A DNA stretch of 19,745 nucleotides from Roseobacter sp. (lineage in GTDB: Bacteria; Pseudomonadota; Alphaproteobacteria; Rhodobacterales; Rhodobacteraceae), in assembly GCA_024636425.1 (NCBI GenBank), contig JAGXHB010000061.1, positions 1 through 19,745 on the forward strand. The letters run 5' to 3'. The notes under the pieces were generated by a model, which did no database searches, was not told the DNA's origin, and saw only the letters and a program-made list of their open reading frames with translations. Position 1 is the first letter of the stretch, and the number at the start of each line of letters is the position of its first letter. Of this stretch, positions 1 to 6,633 are shown one piece after another. Both the position numbers and the translations under genes were made by a program.

Positions 1-42
1 CGGGTCAAGCAATCCTTCCCGAAAGGTGGTCTGGTCGGTCAC
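1..42 (-). CDS. bufC: BufC-like DUF2063 protein, N-terminal fragment (runs off window)
   Basis: Reading leftward from a GTG at 42-40, an open frame runs to the window edge and encodes about 14 residues (MTDQTTFREGLLDP). This resembles the start of DUF2063 proteins, the usual partner of DUF692 enzymes. The GTG overlaps the TGA stop of the upstream bufB gene (GTGA at 39-42), a typical sign of translational coupling. In characterised bufferin operons, BufC is thought to help BufB bind and modify the BufA precursor. The call rests on a very short piece plus gene order, so it is moderate. Only the sequence left of this window could confirm it. Confidence 0.55.
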   Translation of the reverse strand, partial: MTDQTTFREGLLDP

Positions 43-887
43 AGGGCCAGCGCCTTGGCCGCGCGCTGCGCCTCGGACCGCAGAACGGGCCAGTCCGGAA
101 CGGCGTTGTCCCATTCGACCAGCACGGGTTTTGGGCCGGTCCTCGCCAGCACCCGGTCGAGGAGTTCCCAGACGGGATCAATCACGGGCTGTCCGTGACT
201 ATCGATCAGCAGCGGGGCACCCGTGTCGTCGCTGTCTTCATCATGCCCGCCGATGTGGATCTCGCCCACATGGGCCAGCGGATAGGCGTCAATATAGGCT
301 TGGGCGGAGAGATCAAGATTTACGGATGAAATGAAGACATTGTTCACATCCAGCAACAAACCGCAGGTAGTTCTTTGGACAAGTTCGGTCAGAAAGTCAG
401 TTTCCGACAAGGTGGATTCAGCGAAAGCAAGATAGCTTGACGGGTTTTCCAGCAGCATTTGCCGTTCAAGCTCGGTCTGGACCTGATCAATATGCTGTGC
501 GACGCGGGTCAGCGTCTGTTCGGTATAGGGCAGCGGCAAGAGGTCGTTCATGAATGCGCCTTCATGCGTCGACCACGCAAGATGCTCGGAAAAGCTGGCA
601 GGCTGCGCCCAATCACACAGCGTTTTCAACCGCTTGAGGTGATCGCGGTCAAGCGGCGCTTCGCCCCCGATGCTGAGCCCGACACCGTGAATGGAGAGCG
701 CAAAGCGTTCTGAGAGAGCGCGCAACTGGGCATGGGGACGCCCGCCATCTCCCATATAGTTTTCGGCATGGACCTCAATCCACTCAACAGGACCAGGATC
801 GGCCTGCAAGTCGCTGAAATGCTGAGGTTTATATCCCACACCGGGGGCAGCGGGCAGGCTGTCAAAGCGGCGGTCGGTATCAAGCAT
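39..887 (-). CDS. bufB: DUF692 family multinuclear non-haem iron oxidase, BufB-like
   Basis: 282-residue TIM-barrel protein of the DUF692/MNIO family. Members use a di- or tri-iron centre to oxidise Cys residues in ribosomal peptides; BufB enzymes convert Cys of BufA into thiooxazole groups. Expected metal-ligand motifs are visible in order: SIHGVG near 66-71 (H67), SEHLAW (E101, H102), LLENPSS (E147, N148), LLDVNN (D180, N182, N183), GEIHIGGH (E209, H211, H215) and VEWD (E258). Length is typical. The gene lies between the precursor gene (right) and a probable DUF2063 partner (left), the standard bufA-bufB-bufC order. The ATG at 887 has only a weak Shine-Dalgarno, and a strong hairpin lies 31 bases upstream. 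The family call is confident. The bufferin role is inferred from the neighbours. Confidence 0.92.
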   Translation of the reverse strand: MLDTDRRFDSLPAAPGVGYKPQHFSDLQADPGPVEWIEVHAENYMGDGGRPHAQLRALSERFALSIHGVGLSIGGEAPLDRDHLKRLKTLCDWAQPASFSEHLAWSTHEGAFMNDLLPLPYTEQTLTRVAQHIDQVQTELERQMLLENPSSYLAFAESTLSETDFLTELVQRTTCGLLLDVNNVFISSVNLDLSAQAYIDAYPLAHVGEIHIGGHDEDSDDTGAPLLIDSHGQPVIDPVWELLDRVLARTGPKPVLVEWDNAVPDWPVLRSEAQRAAKALAL

Positions 888-917
888 GGCGCGCTTTCGG
901 TAACGTGTTCAAGGGGG

Positions 918-947
918 CGCTACAGGCCGTAGGCGCGGCCTGTAGCG
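918..947 (-). promoter_or_regulatory. Perfect 11-bp hairpin between bufA and bufB
   Basis: CGCTACAGGCC (918-928) and GGCCTGTAGCG (937-947) are perfect inverted repeats around an 8-base loop. On the minus strand the hairpin begins ten bases after the bufA stop and is followed by a C-rich stretch, not a T-tract, so it is not a standard intrinsic terminator. A 3'-end-stabilising or attenuating element that makes more bufA than bufB-bufC message is the simplest reading. That would suit a pathway needing much more peptide than enzyme. The structure is seen directly; the role is inferred. Confidence 0.65.
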
Positions 948-956
948 ATGGCAGGG

Positions 957-1259
957 TCAGGCGGGCATGTCGCGGTCAAGCGCTTCGAGCGAGCCTTTGC
1001 GCATGGAGCCGTCGGCTGTCGCGGGGAGTTCCATGCTTTCGCATGTGCCCGCGTCGACCAGCTTCCAGGCGTTGCCCTGATAGTCGGCCACGGATGTGCC
1101 CGCGCAGGTGGTTCCGGGGCCTGCTGCGCAGTCGTTCTGGCCTGCCAGAGCAACGCCGTAGCATTTCTCTTTGGAGGCGGCGTGGGCGGTTGTGGAGACG
1201 GATGCCATGGCGGCGGCAACGGCGCTGGCGACGGCGAGGGTTTTCATGGTGTTGGACAT
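957..1259 (-). CDS. bufA: Bufferin precursor peptide, DUF2282 family (BufA1-like)
   Basis: 100-residue secreted peptide. The N-terminus (KTLAVASAVAAAMAS, ending AHA-AS) is a clear Sec signal peptide with likely cleavage after residue 27. The mature part has four Cys (33, 44, 52, 73) in the DUF2282 arrangement KEKCYG, NDCAAG, TTCAGTS, GTCESM. In described bufferins some of these Cys are oxidised to thiooxazoles by the DUF692 partner, and the exported product binds copper. The start at 1259 has a strong AGGAGG about 8 bases upstream. The polar, charged C-terminal tail after Cys73 may be part of the mature peptide or removed; I cannot tell. The first gene of the operon, it is followed by a hairpin and then bufB. 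Copper as ligand is family knowledge, not shown here. Confidence 0.9.
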   Translation of the reverse strand: MSNTMKTLAVASAVAAAMASVSTTAHAASKEKCYGVALAGQNDCAAGPGTTCAGTSVADYQGNAWKLVDAGTCESMELPATADGSMRKGSLEALDRDMPA

Positions 1260-1325
1260 TGTGTTGTTCCTCCTGGTTGATCGATGTTGTGTCGATACCT
1301 CATCTAAAGCGAATGAGAGGGCGCA

Positions 1326-1353
1326 AATCTACTCACGTCGCAGTGTGTCACAA
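1326..1353 (-). promoter_or_regulatory. Candidate bufA promoter
   Basis: On the minus strand, TTGTGA (1353-1348) and TAGATT (1331-1326) are separated by 16 bases, each matching four of six sigma-70 consensus positions. The -35 lies inside the right half of the dyad at 1339-1358. A GGAAC element (minus strand, 1374-1370) could instead be the -35 of an ECF-type promoter; bufferin operons in Caulobacter are controlled by an ECF sigma factor. The sequence does not decide between the two. Confidence 0.3.
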
Positions 1354-1358
1354 CTGCG
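1339..1358. repeat. Dyad CGCAGT-N8-ACTGCG upstream of bufA
   Basis: Perfect 6-bp inverted repeat (1339-1344 and 1353-1358) with an 8-base centre, giving 20 bases of dyad symmetry of a size suited to a dimeric regulator. It overlaps the candidate -35 of bufA. No known operator consensus is recognised. Confidence 0.5.
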
Positions 1359-1359
1359 T

Positions 1360-1381
1360 CAGAAAAGCCGTTCCTTTTCTG
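1360..1381. repeat. Inverted repeat CAGAAAAG-N6-CTTTTCTG upstream of bufA
   Basis: Perfect 8-bp arms (1360-1367 and 1374-1381) around six bases, directly next to the dyad at 1339-1358. It may be a second operator upstream of the bufA promoter. It lacks the GC-rich stem of an intrinsic terminator, and thrS already has its own terminator at 1436-1467. Confidence 0.5.
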
Positions 1382-1435
1382 TAACAATCGACAAAACCGA
1401 AGGGAGGCAGGGGAGGAGGCTGAAACAATTTGTCA

Positions 1436-1467
1436 CACCCGGACAGACGCGCGGCGCTGTCCGGGTG
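1436..1467 (-). terminator. Probable intrinsic terminator of thrS
   Basis: CACCCGGACAG (1436-1446) and CTGTCCGGGTG (1457-1467) form a perfect 11-bp GC-rich stem with a 10-base loop, starting 15 bases after the thrS stop on the minus strand. The following transcript (TGACAAATTGTTTC) is only moderately U-rich, so termination may be partial. It separates thrS from the bufferin operon on the same strand. Confidence 0.65.
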
Positions 1468-1482
1468 GATTTGTTACAGCGC

Positions 1483-3429
1483 TCAGCGCAGATCGGGCGG
1501 GGTCGCTTCTGTGGCCAAGGCTGCTGCGACATCGACAAGGGCCTGCACCGAGGTTTGCTTTTCCCCCAGACGGCGCACCGACACGGTCTTGTCCTCGACC
1601 TCGCGGGCACCGACGGCAAGGATCACGGGCACCTTGCCAACCGAATGTTCGCGGACCTTGTAGTTGATCTTTTCATTGCGCATGTCGGCCTCGGCGCGGA
1701 CACCTTTGGCCTTCAGCGCGGCAACAACTTCGGCCACATACTCGTCTGCCTCGGAAGTGATGGAGGCGACGACGACCTGACGCGGGGCCAGCCAGAAGGG
1801 CAGCTTGCCCGCGTGTTCCTCGATCAGGATGCCGATGAAACGCTCGAACGAGCCAAGGGTCGCGCGGTGCAGCATGACGGGGCGGTGTTTCGCGCCGTCG
1901 GAGCCGATATAGGTCGCGTCCAGCCGTTCGGGCAGGACGAAATCCACCTGATGGGTGCCGCATTGCCAGTCGCGGCCAATCGCGTCGGTCAGCACAAACT
2001 CCAGCTTCGGGCCATAGAACGCCCCTTCGCCGGGGTTCAGCGTGGGCTCAATCCCAGCGGCGCGGGTCGCGGCGAGCAGGGCGGCTTCGGCCTTGTCCCA
2101 CACCTCGTCCGAGCCGGAGCGCTTTTCGGGGCGATCCGAGAATTTGACGCTGAATTTCTCGAACCCCAGATCCTTGTAGATGCCGGACAGGAATTCGATG
2201 AACTTGGCGGTCTCGTCCTCGATCTGGTCTTCGGAGCAGAAGATGTGGCCATCGTCCTGCGTAAATCCGCGCACCCGCATGATGCCGTGCAGCGCGCCCG
2301 ACGGCTCATACCGGTTGCACGACCCAAACTCGGCCATGCGCAGCGGCAGTTCGCGGTAGGATTTCAGACCCTGGTTGAAGATCTGCACGTGGCAGGGGCA
2401 GTTCATCGGTTTGAGCGCATTCACGGATTTCTCGCGCGCGTGTTCCTCGTCCACCTCGACGATGAACATGTGATCCTGATATTTCTCCCAGTGGCCCGAC
2501 GCTTCCCAGAGCTTGCGGTCCACGACCTGGGGGGTGTTCACCTCGACATAGCCGCCGGCACGTTGCTTGCGGCGCATGTAGTCTTGCAACTGGGTGTAGA
2601 TCAGCCAGCCGTTGGGATGCCAGAACACCTGACCGGGGGCCTCTTCCTGCATGTGGAACAGGTCCATCTCGCGGCCCAGCTTGCGGTGGTCGCGTTTGGC
2701 GGCTTCTTCCAGCATGTTCAGATAGGCGCGCAGCTTTTCCTTGCCGGTGAAGGCGACGCCGTAGATCCGTTGCAGCATCTGGCGGTTGCTGTCGCCGCGC
2801 CAGTAGGCACCGGCGATGGACATCAGCTTGAACGCGTCGCCCGGCACCTGTCCGGTATGCTGAAGATGCGGCCCACGGCACAGATCCTGCCAGTCGCCGT
2901 GCCAGTACATGCGCAGCGGCTCATCGCCGGGGATGCCCTCGATCAGCTCGACCTTGTAGGGCTCGTTCAGGTCTTCGTAATGCTTGATCGCGCGGGGACG
3001 GTCCCAGACTTCGGTGCGGACGGGATCGCGGGCGTTGATGATGTCCTTCATCTTCTTCTCGATCAGGCCAAGGTCTTCGGGGGTGAAGGGTTCCTTGCGG
3101 TCGAAATCATAGTACCAACCGTCCTTGATCACGGGGCCGATGGTGACGCGTGTGTCGGGCCAGATTTCCTGCACGGCGCGGGCCATGATGTGGGCAAGGT
3201 CGTGGCGCACCAGCTCGTTGGCCTGATCTTCATCGGCCATTGTGTGGATCGCAATGCTGGCATCCGCGTCGATGGGCCATGCCAGATCGTAATGCGCGCC
3301 GTTCACGGTGGCACTGATCGCCTTTTTGCCAAGCGATTTGGAGATGTCATTGGCGACGTCGCCCGCAGTGATACCTGCGTCGTACTGTCGTGCATTGCCA
3401 TCGGGAAGGGTAAGGGTGATCTGGGCCAT
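1483..3429 (-). CDS. thrS: Threonyl-tRNA synthetase
   Basis: 648-residue class II synthetase that charges tRNA-Thr, close to the usual length (about 640). The order is an N-terminal TGS domain (about 1-62), the second editing domain with HDLAH near 76-80 and the CRGPHLQHTG stretch near 184-193, the catalytic core, and the C-terminal anticodon-binding domain. Zinc and substrate motifs are present: MNCPCH (Cys344), the QDDGHIF His (394) and the MLHRA His. The start at 3429 gives the canonical MAQITLTLPDG and has GAGGAGG a few bases upstream. The frame stays open upstream to 3984, but that extension has no family similarity. It is an essential housekeeping gene, apparently a single-gene transcription unit. 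Confidence 0.98.
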   Translation of the reverse strand: MAQITLTLPDGNARQYDAGITAGDVANDISKSLGKKAISATVNGAHYDLAWPIDADASIAIHTMADEDQANELVRHDLAHIMARAVQEIWPDTRVTIGPVIKDGWYYDFDRKEPFTPEDLGLIEKKMKDIINARDPVRTEVWDRPRAIKHYEDLNEPYKVELIEGIPGDEPLRMYWHGDWQDLCRGPHLQHTGQVPGDAFKLMSIAGAYWRGDSNRQMLQRIYGVAFTGKEKLRAYLNMLEEAAKRDHRKLGREMDLFHMQEEAPGQVFWHPNGWLIYTQLQDYMRRKQRAGGYVEVNTPQVVDRKLWEASGHWEKYQDHMFIVEVDEEHAREKSVNALKPMNCPCHVQIFNQGLKSYRELPLRMAEFGSCNRYEPSGALHGIMRVRGFTQDDGHIFCSEDQIEDETAKFIEFLSGIYKDLGFEKFSVKFSDRPEKRSGSDEVWDKAEAALLAATRAAGIEPTLNPGEGAFYGPKLEFVLTDAIGRDWQCGTHQVDFVLPERLDATYIGSDGAKHRPVMLHRATLGSFERFIGILIEEHAGKLPFWLAPRQVVVASITSEADEYVAEVVAALKAKGVRAEADMRNEKINYKVREHSVGKVPVILAVGAREVEDKTVSVRRLGEKQTSVQALVDVAAALATEATPPDLR

Positions 3430-3490
3430 GTGGGCCTCCTCGTCGGTTTGGCGCCTACGAGACGCCCGGTTGCGGGTTATGTGCATGGCG

Positions 3491-3519
3491 TAGATGGCGA
3501 AAGGCACAGAAGGTGTCAA
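3491..3519 (-). promoter_or_regulatory. Candidate thrS promoter
   Basis: On the minus strand, a perfect TTGACA (3519-3514) is followed after 17 bases by CATCTA (3496-3491), a poor -10. Transcription from here would give a leader of roughly 55 bases, too short for a T-box or a long ThrS-type autoregulatory leader. The remaining bases between thrS and the divergent gene at 3618 show no other clear structure. Confidence 0.4.
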
Positions 3520-3617
3520 GCGCGGGGATGTCTTGAGCGCAGGGTGAGGGCAAGGCGTATTTACTTTGGCGTGGGCCGACCTAACCTTCTGACGTTCATC
3601 AAAAGAAAGTTTCCGCC

Positions 3618-4898
3618 ATGGCCAACGATACCGCGCAAAACCTGTTCGATAGGCTGGTAGGGGGCGTGGATCAGGACGACGATCTGTCCGCTGACGCGCG
3701 CAAGGCAGAACCGCGCAATGCGCTGCGCCATATCGCCAGCCTGTCGATGACCAAGGTGGCGGACGGGTTGATTGACCCCAAGCTGATCCTGTCCTGGCTG
3801 CTGACGGCGCTTGGCGCACCTGCGGTTTATGCCGGGGCGCTGGTGCCGATCCGGGAAAGCGGCGCGCTGTTGCCGCAGATCTTGCTGGCAACCTGGGTGC
3901 AGAACATGCAGCGGCGCAAATGGGCCTGGGTCGTGGGCAGTGCAGGGCAGGGCTTGTTTGCCGCGCTGATCGTGCTGGCGGCACTGACGCTGGAGGGGGC
4001 GGCGGCAGGCGTTGCGATCTGCGCGGCTTTGGCCGGGCTGGCGCTGTGCCGCGCGGCCTGTTCCGTGTCCTACAAGGATATTCTGGGCAAGACCGTGGGC
4101 AAGTCGCGGCGCGGGTCGATCACGGGCACGGCAGGCTCGGCCGCATCGGCAGGCGTGGTGGTGCTGGCGATCTTGCTGATGTCGGGGATGTTCGAGAGCA
4201 CTGGCGTGGTCATCGCGGCGATTGCGCTGGCGGCATGTCTGTGGGGCGCTGCGGCGCTGCTGTTCTCGACCCTTGTGGAGATGAAAAGCGACCCTGAAAA
4301 TGCCAGCCGCGCCAGCTTTTCCATCCTCAAGGAAGATTCCAACCTGCGCCGCTATATTCTGGTGCGCGGATTGCTGGTGTCGACCGCGCTGGCACCGCCT
4401 TACTTCGTCATTCTGTCAGGGGGAGAGGATCAGTCGGCGCTTGGGCAGCTTGGCGCGCTGGTGTTGGCGTCAGCGCTGGCGTCCTTTCTCAGCTCCTATG
4501 TCTGGGGGCGGATGTCGGACAGTTCCAGCCGCAAGGTGCTGATGCTGACCGGCATCGTGGGGGCGGTGGCAATGCTGGGGGCGGTGGCGCTGGCCGCTGC
4601 CGGGCTCGCCACGCAGGTGTGGGCGATGCCGCTGGTGCTGTTCATCCTGATGATCGCCTATCACGGGGTGCGGCAGGGGCGGTCCACCTATCTGGTGGAC
4701 ATGTCGCCCGAAGACCAGCGGTCGGCCTATGCTGCCGTGTCCAACACGGTCATCGGTGTCTTGCTGCTGGTGGCGGGGATCGCGGGCGGTGGTGCGGCGC
4801 TGTTCGGGCCGGTTGTGACGCTGGTTTTATTCGCGGCGATGGCCGTGGGGGCGGCGATTGCGGCGATTGGGCTGCGCGAGGTCGAACGGACGGATTGA
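3618..4898 (+). CDS. Major facilitator superfamily transporter
   Basis: 426-residue integral membrane protein. After a charged cytoplasmic N-terminus (about 1-50), many hydrophobic Gly/Ala-rich helices follow in two bundles, separated by a hydrophilic loop near 221-245 that includes EMKSDPENASRASF. A motif A-like loop (YVWGRMSDSSSRKVLM, about 294-309) starts the second bundle and identifies the MFS fold. The equivalent loop in the first bundle is degenerate (QNMQRRKWAW near 95-104). No substrate-specific motif is recognised. It is divergent from thrS and is the first of five co-directional genes; the gap to the next gene is only 58 bases, so co-transcription is plausible. The substrate is unknown. 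Confidence 0.8.
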   Translation: MANDTAQNLFDRLVGGVDQDDDLSADARKAEPRNALRHIASLSMTKVADGLIDPKLILSWLLTALGAPAVYAGALVPIRESGALLPQILLATWVQNMQRRKWAWVVGSAGQGLFAALIVLAALTLEGAAAGVAICAALAGLALCRAACSVSYKDILGKTVGKSRRGSITGTAGSAASAGVVVLAILLMSGMFESTGVVIAAIALAACLWGAAALLFSTLVEMKSDPENASRASFSILKEDSNLRRYILVRGLLVSTALAPPYFVILSGGEDQSALGQLGALVLASALASFLSSYVWGRMSDSSSRKVLMLTGIVGAVAMLGAVALAAAGLATQVWAMPLVLFILMIAYHGVRQGRSTYLVDMSPEDQRSAYAAVSNTVIGVLLLVAGIAGGGAALFGPVVTLVLFAAMAVGAAIAAIGLREVERTD

Positions 4899-4956
4899 TC
4901 GTTGATGCGCCAGCTTCTATGAGTGGTGAGGTGCATCCCACCGAAAGGGTTTCAAC

Positions 4957-5190
4957 ATGCCAAAGCCGAATAGCAATTTTGAACTGACGATCAGCGACCT
5001 TGATCTGATCGAAGCCGCCCTGCATGTCACCAAGCGCAACCTGTCGATGAACGCGTTGGACGGCACGCAGGAAATGATGCCCCCCGACGCGGCAGACGAG
5101 ACGCTGCGCAAGATCGATGATCTGCTGGGGCGTCTGCACAACCAGAAGATCTTTTACCGCCCCTCCAAGGGCGCATACCTCGGCGGATGA
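4957..5190 (+). CDS. Small conserved-looking protein of unknown function
   Basis: 77-residue soluble, mostly helical protein with no signal peptide or membrane segment. It has an acidic N-terminal helix (ISDLDLIEAAL), a Met/Pro-rich middle (EMMPPDA), an amphipathic helix (DETLRKIDDLLGRLHNQ) and a basic, aromatic tail (FYRPSKGAYLGG). I do not recognise the family. Its stop overlaps the ATG of the next gene (ATGA at 5187-5190), so it is very likely translated and coupled to the ABHD10-like hydrolase, which makes it a real gene. A helper or adaptor for that hydrolase is possible, but nothing in the sequence shows this. Confidence 0.75.
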   Translation: MPKPNSNFELTISDLDLIEAALHVTKRNLSMNALDGTQEMMPPDAADETLRKIDDLLGRLHNQKIFYRPSKGAYLGG

Positions 5191-5945
5191 CGCACGCCTC
5201 GTATCTCGTTACGCCTGAGGGGCGTCGGCTGGCCTATCACCTGACACCGGGCGAGGGGCCTTGCGTGGTATTTCTGGGCGGGCTGAAATCCGATATGGAA
5301 GGCACCAAGGCAGTGTTTCTGGAAGCTTGGGCGCGCGGGTGCGGTCGGGCGTTCCTGCGGTTCGATTATTCGGGGCACGGTCAATCCTCCGGGCAGTTCA
5401 CCGACGGCTGCATCGGGGATTGGGCGCAGGACACGGTGGCGGCGGTCAGCGCCCTGACGCAGGGGCCGATCGTGCCGGTGGGATCCTCCATGGGCGGCTG
5501 GCAGGCGTTGTTGCTGGCGCGCGCACAGCCAGAGCGGATCGCGGGTCTGGTCACGATCGCCGCGGCACCTGATTTTACCGAAGACGGCTATTTCGCGAGT
5601 TTCACCGAGGCGCAACGGCAACAGTTGGAGAGCGAGGGACAGGTTGAACTCCCCTCCGACTATATGGAGCCTTACATCATCACCAAGCGGATGATCGAGG
5701 ACGGGCGCGCGCAGCTTGTCCTGCGTGCCCCGCTTGACCTGCCGTTCCCGACGCGGATGCTGCAAGGCACCGCCGACACTGCCGTGAGCGTCGCGACAGC
5801 CGTGCGGTTGCTGGAACACGCGCAAGGCGATGACATGCAGCTTCAACTGGTCAAGGACGCCGATCACCGGTTTTCGGACGGGCGCTGCCTTGACCTGCTG
5901 ATCCGCGCGGTCGAGGACGTCTTGCATGCCGGGGCCGGTGCGTAG
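5187..5945 (+). CDS. Alpha/beta-hydrolase, ABHD10-like (acyl-thioesterase type)
   Basis: 252-residue serine hydrolase with a complete catalytic set: nucleophile elbow GSSMGG (Ser101), acid Asp197 in LQGTADTAV and His227 in DADHRFS. The FLGGLKSDMEGTKA block (about 29-42) followed by RFDYSGHGQSSG (about 58-69) closely matches, from memory, animal ABHD10, a mitochondrial S-depalmitoylase and acyl-glucuronide esterase. A thioesterase or esterase on long acyl groups is therefore the best guess for this cytoplasmic bacterial form. Translation is coupled to the 77-residue gene by ATGA, and its end overlaps the longest start of the next gene by 20 bases. The enzyme class is sure; the natural substrate is unknown. 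Confidence 0.9.
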   Translation: MTHASYLVTPEGRRLAYHLTPGEGPCVVFLGGLKSDMEGTKAVFLEAWARGCGRAFLRFDYSGHGQSSGQFTDGCIGDWAQDTVAAVSALTQGPIVPVGSSMGGWQALLLARAQPERIAGLVTIAAAPDFTEDGYFASFTEAQRQQLESEGQVELPSDYMEPYIITKRMIEDGRAQLVLRAPLDLPFPTRMLQGTADTAVSVATAVRLLEHAQGDDMQLQLVKDADHRFSDGRCLDLLIRAVEDVLHAGAGA

Positions 5946-6570
5946 ACCGGCCAGCATGTGGAGCCTTGAGACGGTGGGCCGCGTCCGGCTGTCGCGGCAC
6001 TTCTTCATGCGCGACTTCCTGTACTCCGAGATTTCGGGCTTTCACGGGGTGCCGAACATCCCTGACGATCCCGATCTTGCGGTTGAAAACGGCCGTGCGC
6101 TCTGCACAGAACTTCTGGACCCGCTGGAGGAGACCTTTGGCCGGATTGCGCTGCGGTCAGGCTACCGGTCGCGGGCGCTGAATGATTATGGCAACCGGCA
6201 CCGGCTGAACTGTGCGGCGACCGACAACCCGATCGAATGTCATGTCTGGGACCGGGGCGGGGGTGCCGATGCCGTCGCGGGGGCGTCGGTCGTGGTGCCG
6301 TGGTTTGCGGATCAGTATGCCAAGGGCCGCGACTGGCGCGATCTGGCGTGGTGGGTGCATGACCATCTGCCCTATTCCGAGATGTGGTTTTTCCCCAAAC
6401 TCGCGGCCTTCAACCTTGTGTGGCGGCCAAGGCCGTTGCGCACGATTTCCAGCTATATCGCGCCTCGCGGGATGCTTTTGCGCGCGGGGGATGACCCGGT
6501 CGAGACCGCCGCGGCGCGGCGGGCGCGGTATCATGACTTTCCGCCCTTGCGCGGCATCCGCCATCCGTGA
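5926..6570 (+). CDS. M15-like (DD-peptidase fold) protein of uncertain activity
   Basis: Up to 214 residues. The N-terminal half follows the M15 D-Ala-D-Ala carboxypeptidase pattern: LSRHFFMRDFLYSE, then FGRIALRSGYRSRALND (about 71-87), then a His/Asp segment HVWDRGGGADAV (His106, Asp115) in the place of the family's SxHxxGxAxD. Spacing between His and Asp is two longer than in VanX-type motifs, and the final HxH/HWE element is not obvious (SEMWFFP near 151-157 is the nearest). Zinc binding and peptidase activity are therefore uncertain. No signal peptide is visible. The ATG at 5926 has GAGGA upstream and overlaps the hydrolase gene by 20 bases; the ATG at 5956 starts nearer the conserved region but lacks a good Shine-Dalgarno. 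Confidence 0.7.
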   Translation: MPGPVRRPASMWSLETVGRVRLSRHFFMRDFLYSEISGFHGVPNIPDDPDLAVENGRALCTELLDPLEETFGRIALRSGYRSRALNDYGNRHRLNCAATDNPIECHVWDRGGGADAVAGASVVVPWFADQYAKGRDWRDLAWWVHDHLPYSEMWFFPKLAAFNLVWRPRPLRTISSYIAPRGMLLRAGDDPVETAAARRARYHDFPPLRGIRHP

Positions 6571-6633
6571 TGTGTTACGCCAAACGTGCAGAAAAAAAGC
6601 AAGAGGCGAAGATGCGCAGCCCCAGGACCACCG

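Noticed and set aside
1171..3660. 829-residue open frame on the plus strand, opposite thrS
   Set aside because: It lies antisense to an unmistakable thrS, has no family resemblance and a His/Gly/Val-rich composition typical of the reverse frame of a GC-rich gene.
3430..3984. N-terminal extension of thrS to 833 residues
   Set aside because: The extension is Arg/Pro/Ala-rich without similarity, crosses the start of the divergent MFS gene, and the ATG at 3429 has a strong Shine-Dalgarno and canonical N-terminus.
6586..6633. Longer start for the nucleophile-less hydrolase
   Set aside because: The extra residues are basic and low-complexity, and the ATG at 6634 has a good Shine-Dalgarno and begins just before the first core strand.
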